In this document: positions 17,094-25,113 of the stretch, one piece after another
Layout: the number at the start of each line of letters is the position of its first letter
Numbering within the stretch: position 1 is the stretch's first letter
DNA from: Clostridia bacterium
GTDB taxonomy: Bacteria > Bacillota > Clostridia > Saccharofermentanales > Saccharofermentanaceae
Reading direction: 5' to 3'
NCBI GenBank assembly: GCA_024403735.1
Contig: JAKSRG010000028.1
Span: forward strand, 1-40,241
Length of the DNA stretch: 40,241 nt
Program-made: the position numbers and the translations under genes
The notes under the pieces: model-generated
The model's database searches: none
The model's input: the letters and a program-made list of their open reading frames with translations, nothing else
Told to the model about the DNA's origin: nothing

Positions 17094-18593
17094 TCAGATA
17101 TCTTCGCTTTGAAGAATTAATTTAATCGCCCATACAGGCACGTCGTAATTGTTGTAACCATCATCGATGTACACGAATGCAGTGTTATAACTCGGCTGCT
17201 TTGCTGGGAACTCACCAAATCCATCCGTGAAATATATGAGACCCTTGAGGTTCGTGAACTCCTTGTTTTTGATCATCTCGTCGACGTGCTCGAAAACAGG
17301 TCTAAAGTCAGTTCCGCCAAAACCCTTCAACGTCATATTCGCGATGTACTCGTCGAATTCCTCCTGGTTAGTAATCTTCTTATCCTCAGTAATCTCCGTA
17401 TCACATTGAACAATGTGAAGATTAATTTTCGTAAAGAAACTCTCTTCCTGCTTCAATATGTTATACGTCTTATTGAGGAATTTCTGAACTAGATCACCTT
17501 GCACAGAACCCGATGTATCAATTGCTATAACGAACTCCTTGATACGCTTGTCATCCTTATATTCCAAAGGCTCAATAAGCGGCATCGGTCTATCGAATAA
17601 CTGCATACCATATGAATAGAATATGTAGTCGAATTCATCATCATTAACCTTCATCGTCTCGCCCATTACCGCGAACTTCTTGAGGAAAGAACTATAGTCG
17701 TACTTCTCGCGATTAACCGAAGTAAGGTTCTGCATCAGATTACCAGCGCTATTTCCTCTATTCTTGGAAAAGGTCTCCATATCTGTCTGCATTGACTGCG
17801 ATACATTCTGCCAATCCTTCTTGAGTTGGTCACGCTCATGCTGAGACATGCCATTGCTGTCACTAGATGAACCACCACTCTGATTATCCTTGGAGTTACC
17901 GCCACCATTGCCGCCTTTATCATTCTTATCGCCACCGGCTCCGCCAGTTCCACCAGCGCCGCCTTTACCATTGCCTTTACCACTACCACTATTTGGAACG
18001 TTACCAGATGAGCTACGATATCTCTTATCTGTGTTTTCATCGCCATCTTTATCTGTTGCTTCACCAACCAAATACCAGACAAAGTGATCATCAAATCTGA
18101 AAGCACCACCAAGATGGAATAGTTCATTCTCGTTCAAATTAGCATTGAGAAGATATCTATAGATACTCTCAGCAGTCAGATATTTGCACTTCGACTTCAA
18201 TTCCATAATCTTTCTTAGACGATCCTGATCCGCCTTAAGGCTAACCTGATCAATCCCGAGGTCAAGGATGACTGCCTCAACGGCTATATCACAAGCTATA
18301 TCCCACAACTCCTGATTTACCCTTCCAACATCCACATAGAAGTGCTGGAAAACACAGTGGAACACAACGTGAAGATAAATGTGTGCAGGAATATTCTTGC
18401 CCTGTTTATATGACTTAAGCATGTGTGCTGGATCAAATAATAAATACTTACCATTTGTAGCTACTGTACCCGTGAATGGCTTCCATAGTAAACGACTCAT
18501 GGCTGAGTCCATAAATCTAAGATTAACAATCAGCGTATTACGAGCCACTTTAAGAATATTCTTGGCCAAATCTAAATGATGACTGTTATCCAT
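17094..18593 (-). CDS. VWA-like protein with degenerate metallopeptidase-like domain (DUF2201 type)
   Basis: This 499-residue protein is first in the operon; ATG 18593 follows GAGGTAATT. The N-terminal ~180 residues resemble the putative metallopeptidase domain that precedes VWA in DUF2201 proteins. Where the family shows HExxH, this protein has H75-VVF-H79-x4-H84, with the catalytic Glu missing. A Gly/Ser/Asn/Lys linker (about 194-255) follows. The C-terminal VWA domain has a complete MIDAS: D359-x-S361-x-S363, T428 in GFGGTD, and D457 in FTDG. VWA partners of MoxR ATPases act as adaptors or substrate receptors, so it probably forms a complex with the next gene product. Loss of the Glu suggests binding rather than cleavage. 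Confidence 0.85.
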   Translation of the reverse strand: MDNSHHLDLAKNILKVARNTLIVNLRFMDSAMSRLLWKPFTGTVATNGKYLLFDPAHMLKSYKQGKNIPAHIYLHVVFHCVFQHFYVDVGRVNQELWDIACDIAVEAVILDLGIDQVSLKADQDRLRKIMELKSKCKYLTAESIYRYLLNANLNENELFHLGGAFRFDDHFVWYLVGEATDKDGDENTDKRYRSSSGNVPNSGSGKGNGKGGAGGTGGAGGDKNDKGGNGGGNSKDNQSGGSSSDSNGMSQHERDQLKKDWQNVSQSMQTDMETFSKNRGNSAGNLMQNLTSVNREKYDYSSFLKKFAVMGETMKVNDDEFDYIFYSYGMQLFDRPMPLIEPLEYKDDKRIKEFVIAIDTSGSVQGDLVQKFLNKTYNILKQEESFFTKINLHIVQCDTEITEDKKITNQEEFDEYIANMTLKGFGGTDFRPVFEHVDEMIKNKEFTNLKGLIYFTDGFGEFPAKQPSYNTAFVYIDDGYNNYDVPVWAIKLILQSEDI

Positions 18594-18626
18594 AATTACC
18601 TCACGCGCATAAAACTACATTTATAT

Positions 18627-18655
18627 TTTATAGCAATATGAAGAAAGAGTGTGAA
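18627..18655 (-). promoter_or_regulatory. Promoter of the VWA-MoxR-LRR operon
   Basis: On the - strand TTCACA (18650-18655) and TATAAA (18627-18632) are separated by exactly 17 bases, each one mismatch from consensus. Transcription would begin near 18620, about 27 bases before the VWA start codon. No other clear promoter is seen in the small gaps between the five genes. Confidence 0.65.
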
Positions 18656-18709
18656 CAAGCTATTAATTATTAAGGATTTCTTTAGAATTTAAGTGATAAT
18701 GATATAATT

Positions 18710-18718
18710 ATTACTGTA
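18710..18718 (+). promoter_or_regulatory. Extended -10 promoter for the Abi gene
   Basis: TGA followed by consensus TATAAT (18713-18718) makes an extended -10; the -35 (TTAAGT region near 18690) is weak. It lies about 55 bases from the divergent operon promoter, so the two could share a regulator. Confidence 0.5.
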
Positions 18719-18781
18719 AAAACATGCAGATAATCTGTGTTTTCCAATGACAAATCAGAAGTTAAATTTGAGGGTTCGGAC

Positions 18782-19711
18782 ATGCTATCAGAATATTTTC
18801 CATCAGCTACAATCGACGAGCAGATACAGAATTTGCTCAGTAAGAAGCTGATAATCGATGATATCGAATATGCTAAGAAAACATTGTCCAACATCTCCTA
18901 TTACAGATTAGTTAAGGCATACAGATCTACTCTCATTGATGATAGGAATAACTTCAAAAAGAATGTTACTTTTGAGCACCTTGTTAAGCTCTACGAATTC
19001 GACAATGAACTAAGACTTACCCTAATGCCTATTCTTGAGAAGATTGAGATAACACTACGATGCAGAATTGTTAATACTTTCTGTAACAAGTATGGTGCGT
19101 TAGGCTATTGGAAAAGTGAGAATTTTAGGCCAGATAGATTCTCAAGACTTAAATCCAAGATGAGTAACAATATGGACTCTGTTAAGGATGATTCGCCAAT
19201 TATTAGACACTTCACTTCCAACAAGAAAGTGCCTTTGTACGCCGCTGCTGAAGTATTCACCTTCGGAACATTAGCGCAATTTTTCTATAGCATGAAGCCA
19301 GAAGATCAAGAAGAAATCGCTAAGCTATATTACAAAGGAGATAAGGAATACCTTATGTCTTGGTTCATGAGCGTCGGCAATCTCCGTAACAAGTGTGTTC
19401 ATTTTGAAAGACTTTATAACAAAGGCATGGAGAGAATCCCTAAGCTTCTGCCTGAAGATACTGAACTAACGAGTAACACTAAGCTTTTCAGGGTTCTATC
19501 ATGTATGCGTTATTTATGCCATGAGTATGAAGACGACTGGTTCGCTACAGTTAACGCAATCAAGTCACTAATAGAAGAAAATGTGGATTATGTTAATCAG
19601 GAAGAATTAGGATGCTTCGATGGATGGTATGAAAAGCTCCTCGACGAGGTAAATATCGTATCTAAGCTTCTTAGGCAGCACCAGTTACAGGCAAAATTCA
19701 ATAGAACTTAG
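18782..19711 (+). CDS. Abi_2 (AbiD/AbiF-like) HEPN protein
   Basis: The protein has 309 residues from ATG 18782, seven bases after GAGGG; an in-frame GTG at 18737 has no ribosome binding site. The N-terminal 'ISYYRLVKAYR' segment and the central 'LYEFDNELRLTLMPILEKIEITLRCRI' region are typical of the Abi_2 family. A HEPN-type R-x4-H motif (R202-NKCV-H207) lies in SVGNLRNKCVHFERLYN. Abi_2 proteins are abortive-infection factors of lactococcal AbiD/AbiF type, and the R-x4-H motif is the proposed RNase active site. The gene is divergent from the VWA-MoxR-LRR operon. No antitoxin gene is adjacent. The family is confident; an anti-phage role here is inference. Confidence 0.9.
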   Translation: MLSEYFPSATIDEQIQNLLSKKLIIDDIEYAKKTLSNISYYRLVKAYRSTLIDDRNNFKKNVTFEHLVKLYEFDNELRLTLMPILEKIEITLRCRIVNTFCNKYGALGYWKSENFRPDRFSRLKSKMSNNMDSVKDDSPIIRHFTSNKKVPLYAAAEVFTFGTLAQFFYSMKPEDQEEIAKLYYKGDKEYLMSWFMSVGNLRNKCVHFERLYNKGMERIPKLLPEDTELTSNTKLFRVLSCMRYLCHEYEDDWFATVNAIKSLIEENVDYVNQEELGCFDGWYEKLLDEVNIVSKLLRQHQLQAKFNRT

Positions 19712-19767
19712 CATACCTCATCGCTAAAAATAACCAACAAATCTGCAATAATACCAATCTGCACTTT

Positions 19768-19776
19768 TGTTATAAT
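19768..19776 (+). promoter_or_regulatory. Extended -10 promoter for the aldo/keto reductase gene
   Basis: TGT followed by TATAAT (19771-19776), with a weak -35, lies about 40 bases before ATG 19817. The gene has an AAAGGAGG ribosome binding site. Confidence 0.5.
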
Positions 19777-19816
19777 CAAAACACTATGACTTCACCCCCT
19801 AAAGGAGGAATTAATT

Positions 19817-20914
19817 ATGAGTATTTTTACATCAGATAAGAAGCTTGGTTTCGGTACAATGAGACTACCTCTATTAGATTCATCTAAGGAGACTTCAATC
19901 GACATCGATCAGGCATGCAAAATGGTTGATCACTTTATCGAGCAGGGCTTCACATATTTTGACACAGCATGGATGTACCACGGATTCGAATCTGAGAATG
20001 CAGTTAAGAAGATCCTCGTTGACAGATATCCACGCGAAGCATATACACTTGCTACTAAGTTCCATGTTGGTTTTGTTAAGAACAGCGAAGAGAAAGAGAC
20101 TGTTTTCCAGACACAGCTCAAGAAAACAGGCGTAGATTATTTCGACTACTACCTCATCCACGACATCGAGCGTGGTAACTATGCTAAATACATGGAGTAC
20201 GATGCATTTAATTGGGCACTCGATAAGAAGGCTAAGGGTCTTATCAAGCACTTAGGTTTCTCGTTCCACTCAGATGCAGAGCTCTTGGACAAGGTTCTCA
20301 CTGAGCATCCAGAAATGGAATTCGTTCAGCTCCAGATTAACTATCTCGATTGGGAATCTGATAACGTTCAGTCAAGACTTTGCTATGAAGTAGCATGTAA
20401 GCATAATGTACCTGTTGTTGTTATGGAGCCAGTTAAGGGTGGTTCACTCGTTAACGTTCCTGATGATGTTAAGGCAATGTTCACTGATCGTTCTAGCAAG
20501 CTCTCAATCCCTTCTTGGGCTATCAGATTTGTTGCTTCACTTGATAACGTTAAGATGGTTCTCTCAGGTATGAGCAATATGGAGCAGATGATCGACAACA
20601 CTTCATATATGAAGGAGTTCAAGCCACTTACAGCAGAAGAGATGGAGCTTTGTAAGCTCGCTGGTAAGATGATTTCTGGTGAGATTAAGATCCCATGTAC
20701 TGGTTGTTCTTACTGCACAGCTGGCTGCCCGCTCGAGATTGCAATTCCTAAGCTCTTTGCTCTTTATAACGCTGATGGCAGTGACTACGAAGCTGCAGTT
20801 GGTGACGGCGGAAGAGCTTCAGATTGCGTACTTTGTGGTCAGTGCGAAGGCATCTGTCCTCAGCACTTGAACGTAACTAAGTTCCTCGTTGACGTAGCTA
20901 AAAAGTACGAATAA
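19817..20914 (+). CDS. Aldo/keto reductase with C-terminal 4Fe-4S ferredoxin domain
   Basis: This 365-residue protein starts with an AKR barrel containing FGTMRLPLLD (strand 1), a DTAWMYHGFESENAV segment with the conserved Asp and Tyr, and later VMEPVKGGSL. The last ~85 residues carry eight cysteines in two clusters (CTGCSYCTAGCP and CVLCGQCEGICP) that should hold two [4Fe-4S] clusters. This fusion is common in anaerobic Clostridia and is annotated as an iron-sulfur oxidoreductase of the AKR superfamily; its substrate is unknown. The gene stands alone with its own promoter and terminator. Confidence 0.92.
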   Translation: MSIFTSDKKLGFGTMRLPLLDSSKETSIDIDQACKMVDHFIEQGFTYFDTAWMYHGFESENAVKKILVDRYPREAYTLATKFHVGFVKNSEEKETVFQTQLKKTGVDYFDYYLIHDIERGNYAKYMEYDAFNWALDKKAKGLIKHLGFSFHSDAELLDKVLTEHPEMEFVQLQINYLDWESDNVQSRLCYEVACKHNVPVVVMEPVKGGSLVNVPDDVKAMFTDRSSKLSIPSWAIRFVASLDNVKMVLSGMSNMEQMIDNTSYMKEFKPLTAEEMELCKLAGKMISGEIKIPCTGCSYCTAGCPLEIAIPKLFALYNADGSDYEAAVGDGGRASDCVLCGQCEGICPQHLNVTKFLVDVAKKYE

Positions 20915-20946
20915 TCCTCATACAACTTATTATTCCAATAGAAAAC

Positions 20947-20980
20947 AACAGCCACATCTTCAATCGAAGGTGTGGCTGTT
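20947..20980. terminator. Bidirectional terminator
   Basis: AACAGCCACATCTT (20947-20960) pairs with AAGGTGTGGCTGTT (20967-20980), one wobble pair, six-base loop, with T/A tracts on both sides. It serves both the reductase gene and the - strand surface protein gene. Confidence 0.88.
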
Positions 20981-21006
20981 TTACTATCCATTACTAATTA
21001 GATACA

Positions 21007-23961
21007 TCAGTTATCCTTTGTCTTCTTAATTCTGTTATTAACGAACAAACAGATTGAAGAAGCTACAATCAAGAAACATGCACCAAGTAATACGTTAATG
21101 CTTGATGCTTCACCTGTACTTACAATTCCAGTATTTGATACTGTACTTGCTGGAGTAGGTGTAGCAGTTGGTGCAGGTGTCGTTGTAGGAACTACAGTAG
21201 GCTTAGGTGTTACTGTAGGTGCTGTAGTTGGGTTAGGTGTAGGAGTTACTGTTGGAGCAGGTGTTGGATTTGGAGTTGGAGTAGGAATTGGTGAAGGTAC
21301 TAATTCCCAACCTGCATACAACAAAAGATTTCCAGTAATTGGTGAATCGAAATCGTACTTAATAGTACATTCCTTATCAAGGTACCAACCTGTGAACTTA
21401 TATGTTGGATCCTTAACACTACCACCATCAGTTGCCTTATCACCATAATCTACTGTCTGAGAAGGAACTGTTGCTCCAGGAGCTTTACCGTTCAAATCGA
21501 AGTCTACAACATACTTCTTAGCTTCCCATCCAGCATATACTGTTGTATCAGCTGTAATAGGTGTTGTGAAGTCATATTTTGTTGTGCAGGCACTATCCTT
21601 ATACCAACCAGTAAAAATATAACCATCAGCAACTGCATCGCTAGGTTTAACTGCGCAACTACCACTATTTACTGTCTGTGAAGGAATTGCCTTACCATCT
21701 TTACCATTCAAGTCGAATTTTACAGTATATGTCTTAATCTTCCAGCCAGCATATACAGTTGTATCTGCCTTTATTGGAGTAGCAAAATCAAATGGTGTTG
21801 TACATGCATCATCTACGTACCAACCTGTAAAATCATAATTGTCATCCTTTACTTCATCAGGTTCAGTAGCCTTGTTACCATACTCAACTGTCTGAGCTGG
21901 AATACTTGTACCAGCAGCCTTACCATTCAAATCAAAGTCTACAGTGTACTTCTTTACATTCCAACCTGCATAGATAACAGTATCCTTTGTAATAGGTGTA
22001 GTGAAATCAAACTCTGTTGTACAAGCGCTATCCTCGTACCATCCAAGGAAATCACATCCCTCATCTGTTACGCTACCTGGATCAGATGCCTTATCACAAC
22101 TATTAACTGTCTGATCTGGAATTGATGTTCCAGGAGCCTTACCATTCAAATCGAATGATACTGTATACTTCTTTATCTCCCAACCAGCATAAACAGTTGT
22201 GTTATCTGTAATTGCTGTATCGAAATCGAAAACACTTGTACAAGCACTATCCTCATACCATCCTGTGAAGATATATGTCTTACCATCAGTTCCAGTAGCT
22301 TCGTATCCCTTTTGCCATTCAGCATCAGTTGGAGCAACTGCCTTATCACCACTTACTAATGTCTGTGAAGGAACTGTATTACCAATACCCTTGTTATCAA
22401 AATCTACAGTTACTTTCTTTACACTAGCAGCCGCTATCAATTCATAAGATGCACTTCCATTTGTAGTAAGACTTGCGTATCCTGTTTCCTCAGTTCTATC
22501 AACTACAGCCTGATCTACATATCTATCGCCGTTATAATCTTCATACCATCCATCGATAGTAGCACCTGTTACATCTGCTGGCTTACCAGTATAAGTAGCA
22601 TTCATAGCAGAAATATCATTAAGACTAGCCGTTACATATGGTCCAATGTAAACATCTGAAGCAGTATCTTCAGCAATGTTATTAGCAATCACAGAAGACT
22701 GAACTGCAAGCTTCTGTCTACTTGCTTCACCACCAGTAGTGTAAACAAACAATCCAGCACCCTCATATGCAGTATTACCTGTAATTGTTGAATTACTAAT
22801 AGTCAAATCTGTAAACATTGGGTATGCCAAAATCGCACCACCAGAAGGGGCATTATTACCAGTAAATGTTGAATTACTAATTGTTGAACCACCACGAACA
22901 AGTGTTAAACAGATAGCTCCACCACCGAGGCCATCACTCATAGTAACTGTATTATTAGTAAAATTACCACCTGTAATATTTACACCTGTTACAGCTGCTG
23001 GTTCTGTATAAGGAACTGTAGGTCCAATATAAGGCATATTCACATACCAACCACCAGCAAATATCGCACCACCAGCAATATCTGCATGACAATTATTAAT
23101 AGTACCGCCTGTAACCTTTACGCATGAATCAAAATAACCAAAACCACCATTATCAAAGTATGCATTCATACTTGTAGCAGCCATAACTGCACCACCAATA
23201 GCACTCTGATTTATTCCATCAATACCACTTGCTGTACAACTATCAATCGTACCGCCATTCATAATGAATGATGATGCATTAGACAAGAATACTGCGCCAC
23301 CTGCACAGTTAGTAACCTGCCACTTATTTCCAGACCAATAATTTGACTTAGCATAGCAATTGGAGATTGTACCGCCATCCATAACAAATGAACCACCATC
23401 AATAACACCAACAGCTCCACCAAAACAGTTAGAACCACCTAAGATACCGCAGTTTGTGATAGTTCCGCCATACATATGAAGCGTAGCAGTCTTAACTGTA
23501 ACAGCACCACCATAATAGTTATTACCAATCGAATCCTTGATTGTAGTTCCATCATAGATATTAAGTGTTGACTTTCTCTGAAGATAGAAAGCACCTGGAT
23601 TATCATTGTTCTTAACACCAACAATCGTCAAAGATGTTGTGTTAGTTGGCGAACCAAGATTTAATACTGCCCCATCAGATACACTTATAGTACTGACATT
23701 TGAAATAGTATGATCATTACCAATAATAGTAATGTCAACAGGTTTATTAACCGTAAAAGATGGAAGCTCAAGATCAGCATTAATATTAATGGTATAAGAT
23801 CCTGTACCTTCTGCCACAATCTCGCTTATTGCAGTATTGAATTCAGTTGCATCTCCAACATCATATGTGCTTTGCGCAGCACGTGAATGCATTGGTAATA
23901 GTGTGAATAACATTGCAACTGTAGTAACAACTGTGATAACCCTACTAACAACCTTTTTCAT
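21007..23961 (-). CDS. Surface adhesin-like protein with beta-helix and five InlB repeats
   Basis: This 984-residue protein has a signal peptide (MKKVVSRVITVVTTVAMLFT, cleavage probably after SRA). Residues about 35-500 form a parallel beta-helix of 'GGAV...NGGTIxNC' turns. Next come five ~72-residue InlB/Listeria-Bacteroides repeats (about 520-888: 'YTVxFDLNGK...FTGWYxDxACT...TxVYAGW'). A Pro/Thr-rich wall-spanning stretch (889-940) follows, then IVSTGE near 947-952, a membrane helix and a basic tail. That tail looks like a sorting signal, but it lacks LPXTG. It is likely displayed on the cell surface and may contact host or plant polymers; this role is inferred. ATG 23961 follows GAGGTGATTAT. 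Confidence 0.85.
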   Translation of the reverse strand: MKKVVSRVITVVTTVAMLFTLLPMHSRAAQSTYDVGDATEFNTAISEIVAEGTGSYTININADLELPSFTVNKPVDITIIGNDHTISNVSTISVSDGAVLNLGSPTNTTSLTIVGVKNNDNPGAFYLQRKSTLNIYDGTTIKDSIGNNYYGGAVTVKTATLHMYGGTITNCGILGGSNCFGGAVGVIDGGSFVMDGGTISNCYAKSNYWSGNKWQVTNCAGGAVFLSNASSFIMNGGTIDSCTASGIDGINQSAIGGAVMAATSMNAYFDNGGFGYFDSCVKVTGGTINNCHADIAGGAIFAGGWYVNMPYIGPTVPYTEPAAVTGVNITGGNFTNNTVTMSDGLGGGAICLTLVRGGSTISNSTFTGNNAPSGGAILAYPMFTDLTISNSTITGNTAYEGAGLFVYTTGGEASRQKLAVQSSVIANNIAEDTASDVYIGPYVTASLNDISAMNATYTGKPADVTGATIDGWYEDYNGDRYVDQAVVDRTEETGYASLTTNGSASYELIAAASVKKVTVDFDNKGIGNTVPSQTLVSGDKAVAPTDAEWQKGYEATGTDGKTYIFTGWYEDSACTSVFDFDTAITDNTTVYAGWEIKKYTVSFDLNGKAPGTSIPDQTVNSCDKASDPGSVTDEGCDFLGWYEDSACTTEFDFTTPITKDTVIYAGWNVKKYTVDFDLNGKAAGTSIPAQTVEYGNKATEPDEVKDDNYDFTGWYVDDACTTPFDFATPIKADTTVYAGWKIKTYTVKFDLNGKDGKAIPSQTVNSGSCAVKPSDAVADGYIFTGWYKDSACTTKYDFTTPITADTTVYAGWEAKKYVVDFDLNGKAPGATVPSQTVDYGDKATDGGSVKDPTYKFTGWYLDKECTIKYDFDSPITGNLLLYAGWELVPSPIPTPTPNPTPAPTVTPTPNPTTAPTVTPKPTVVPTTTPAPTATPTPASTVSNTGIVSTGEASSINVLLGACFLIVASSICLFVNNRIKKTKDN

Positions 23962-23985
23962 ATAATCACCTCGAATAAATAAACA

Positions 23986-24010
23986 ATAGGCACCATATAA
24001 TAGTGCCTAT
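23986..24010. promoter_or_regulatory. Hairpin in the 5' region of the surface protein gene
   Basis: ATAGGCAC (23986-23993) pairs perfectly with GTGCCTAT (24003-24010) around a nine-base AT loop, about 25 bases upstream of the surface protein start on the - strand. It could stabilise the mRNA, bind a protein or end upstream transcription; there is only a weak T run. Confidence 0.4.
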
Positions 24011-24121
24011 ACCCAATTTAAATATAATCTTTATTCAAAGTAATTTGTCTAAAAAATTTAAGATTTACACAAATGTTAATAAAAAAGTCATAGATTGCAT
24101 TAATTGGCTTTACCTAACACC

Positions 24122-24916
24122 TTATCTAATAAACAAAAAGTATACTACTACTCCAACAATCAAGACGATGAATACTATTGTGCGAATTCTGTTGTACCAG
24201 AACACTCCCTTATTCACAGCATCTTCAACCTTCTGAACTTTATCACTATTTTCACTAATGTAACCATTTATCACATCAGCAGAATTATCAAGCTTCTCAC
24301 CAAGTTCTGGCTTAAAGAAAGTTCCATAAATAGCTAGTCCCATCATTGCTACACCGATGATAATGAATAGATAGCATATGAACTTAACATATGGTTCCAA
24401 GTCTGGAAGCATTACCAAAAATGCGATTGGCATACCTGCAAATACAGCACTGCCTACCATACCCTTGAAAAATCTAATACCAGGATTGCTAGGAGCCTTT
24501 ACCGTACATAACAAAGCACCAACTAGTGCGAAGAAGCTTCCTAACATAATGAGAAGCGATGCACTATTAGCTTTTGTATCTTCAAATGCCATACCAGGCT
24601 CTTGAGGGTTGTAATAAATCGTTACTTCCTTGCCGATCTTGCTCTTAGTGTTAGTTCCTATAGGCGATTTAATCCTAAACACCTGTCCATCCACTTTATA
24701 CTCGTATATGGCGTGCTTAGTACTACTACCCTGGTTTACTTCATCAACTACAATACCTGTTGTAGATGAGTATTCTATTTTCTTATCACTACGATCTTTC
24801 TCAATCACTAATCCTAATGACAATAGCGCCAATCCTATAACAATAAGAATAATTCCCACAATAAGCGGATTAGGCTTGTTTGCACCATTAGCATTACTAG
24901 CACGATAGTTTTCCAT
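24122..24916 (-). CDS. DUF3592-type membrane protein
   Basis: This 264-residue protein has a short polar N-terminus, a membrane helix (PLIVGIILIVIGLALLSLGL), then an extracytoplasmic segment with the DUF3592 pattern 'TTGIVVDE...YEYKVDGQVFRIKSPIG...GKEVTIYYNPQEPGMA'. Three or four further helices follow. The 'V.YNP..P..A' strand ending is the hallmark of DUF3592. Function is unknown. It lies upstream of the surface protein gene on the same strand but about 160 bases away, so a shared transcript is possible and not certain. Confidence 0.8.
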   Translation of the reverse strand: MENYRASNANGANKPNPLIVGIILIVIGLALLSLGLVIEKDRSDKKIEYSSTTGIVVDEVNQGSSTKHAIYEYKVDGQVFRIKSPIGTNTKSKIGKEVTIYYNPQEPGMAFEDTKANSASLLIMLGSFFALVGALLCTVKAPSNPGIRFFKGMVGSAVFAGMPIAFLVMLPDLEPYVKFICYLFIIIGVAMMGLAIYGTFFKPELGEKLDNSADVINGYISENSDKVQKVEDAVNKGVFWYNRIRTIVFIVLIVGVVVYFLFIR

Positions 24917-25066
24917 TTCTTCCTCCGATATTACTAACTGATTAGATACAATTTTATTATACTAAATCATTGTCCAAAATATCGAAAACAACCTCTATTC
25001 TGTATTTTGTAGACCTAATCAACTGCTATCTTAGTTAATACAGCATAGTACAAGTGATATTTCTTT

Positions 25067-25075
25067 TGTTACAAT
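25067..25075 (+). promoter_or_regulatory. Extended -10 promoter for the lipoprotein gene
   Basis: TGT followed by TACAAT (25070-25075), about 40 bases before ATG 25114, with AGGAAGGA as ribosome binding site. The -35 is not clear. The 197 bases between 24917 and 25113 otherwise show nothing but AT-rich divergent promoter sequence. Confidence 0.45.
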
Positions 25076-25113
25076 AGGCATGTAATGAAGTGTTTTAGGA
25101 AGGATTAAGATAT

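Noticed and set aside
17735..18127. 130-codon - strand ORF and Pro/His-rich + strand ORFs over the VWA gene
   Set aside because: They lie over the Gly/Asn-rich linker of the VWA gene in other frames; the low-complexity DNA simply lacks stops.
22199..22447. + strand ORFs over the InlB repeat region
   Set aside because: Shadows of the tandem-repeat coding DNA on the other strand.
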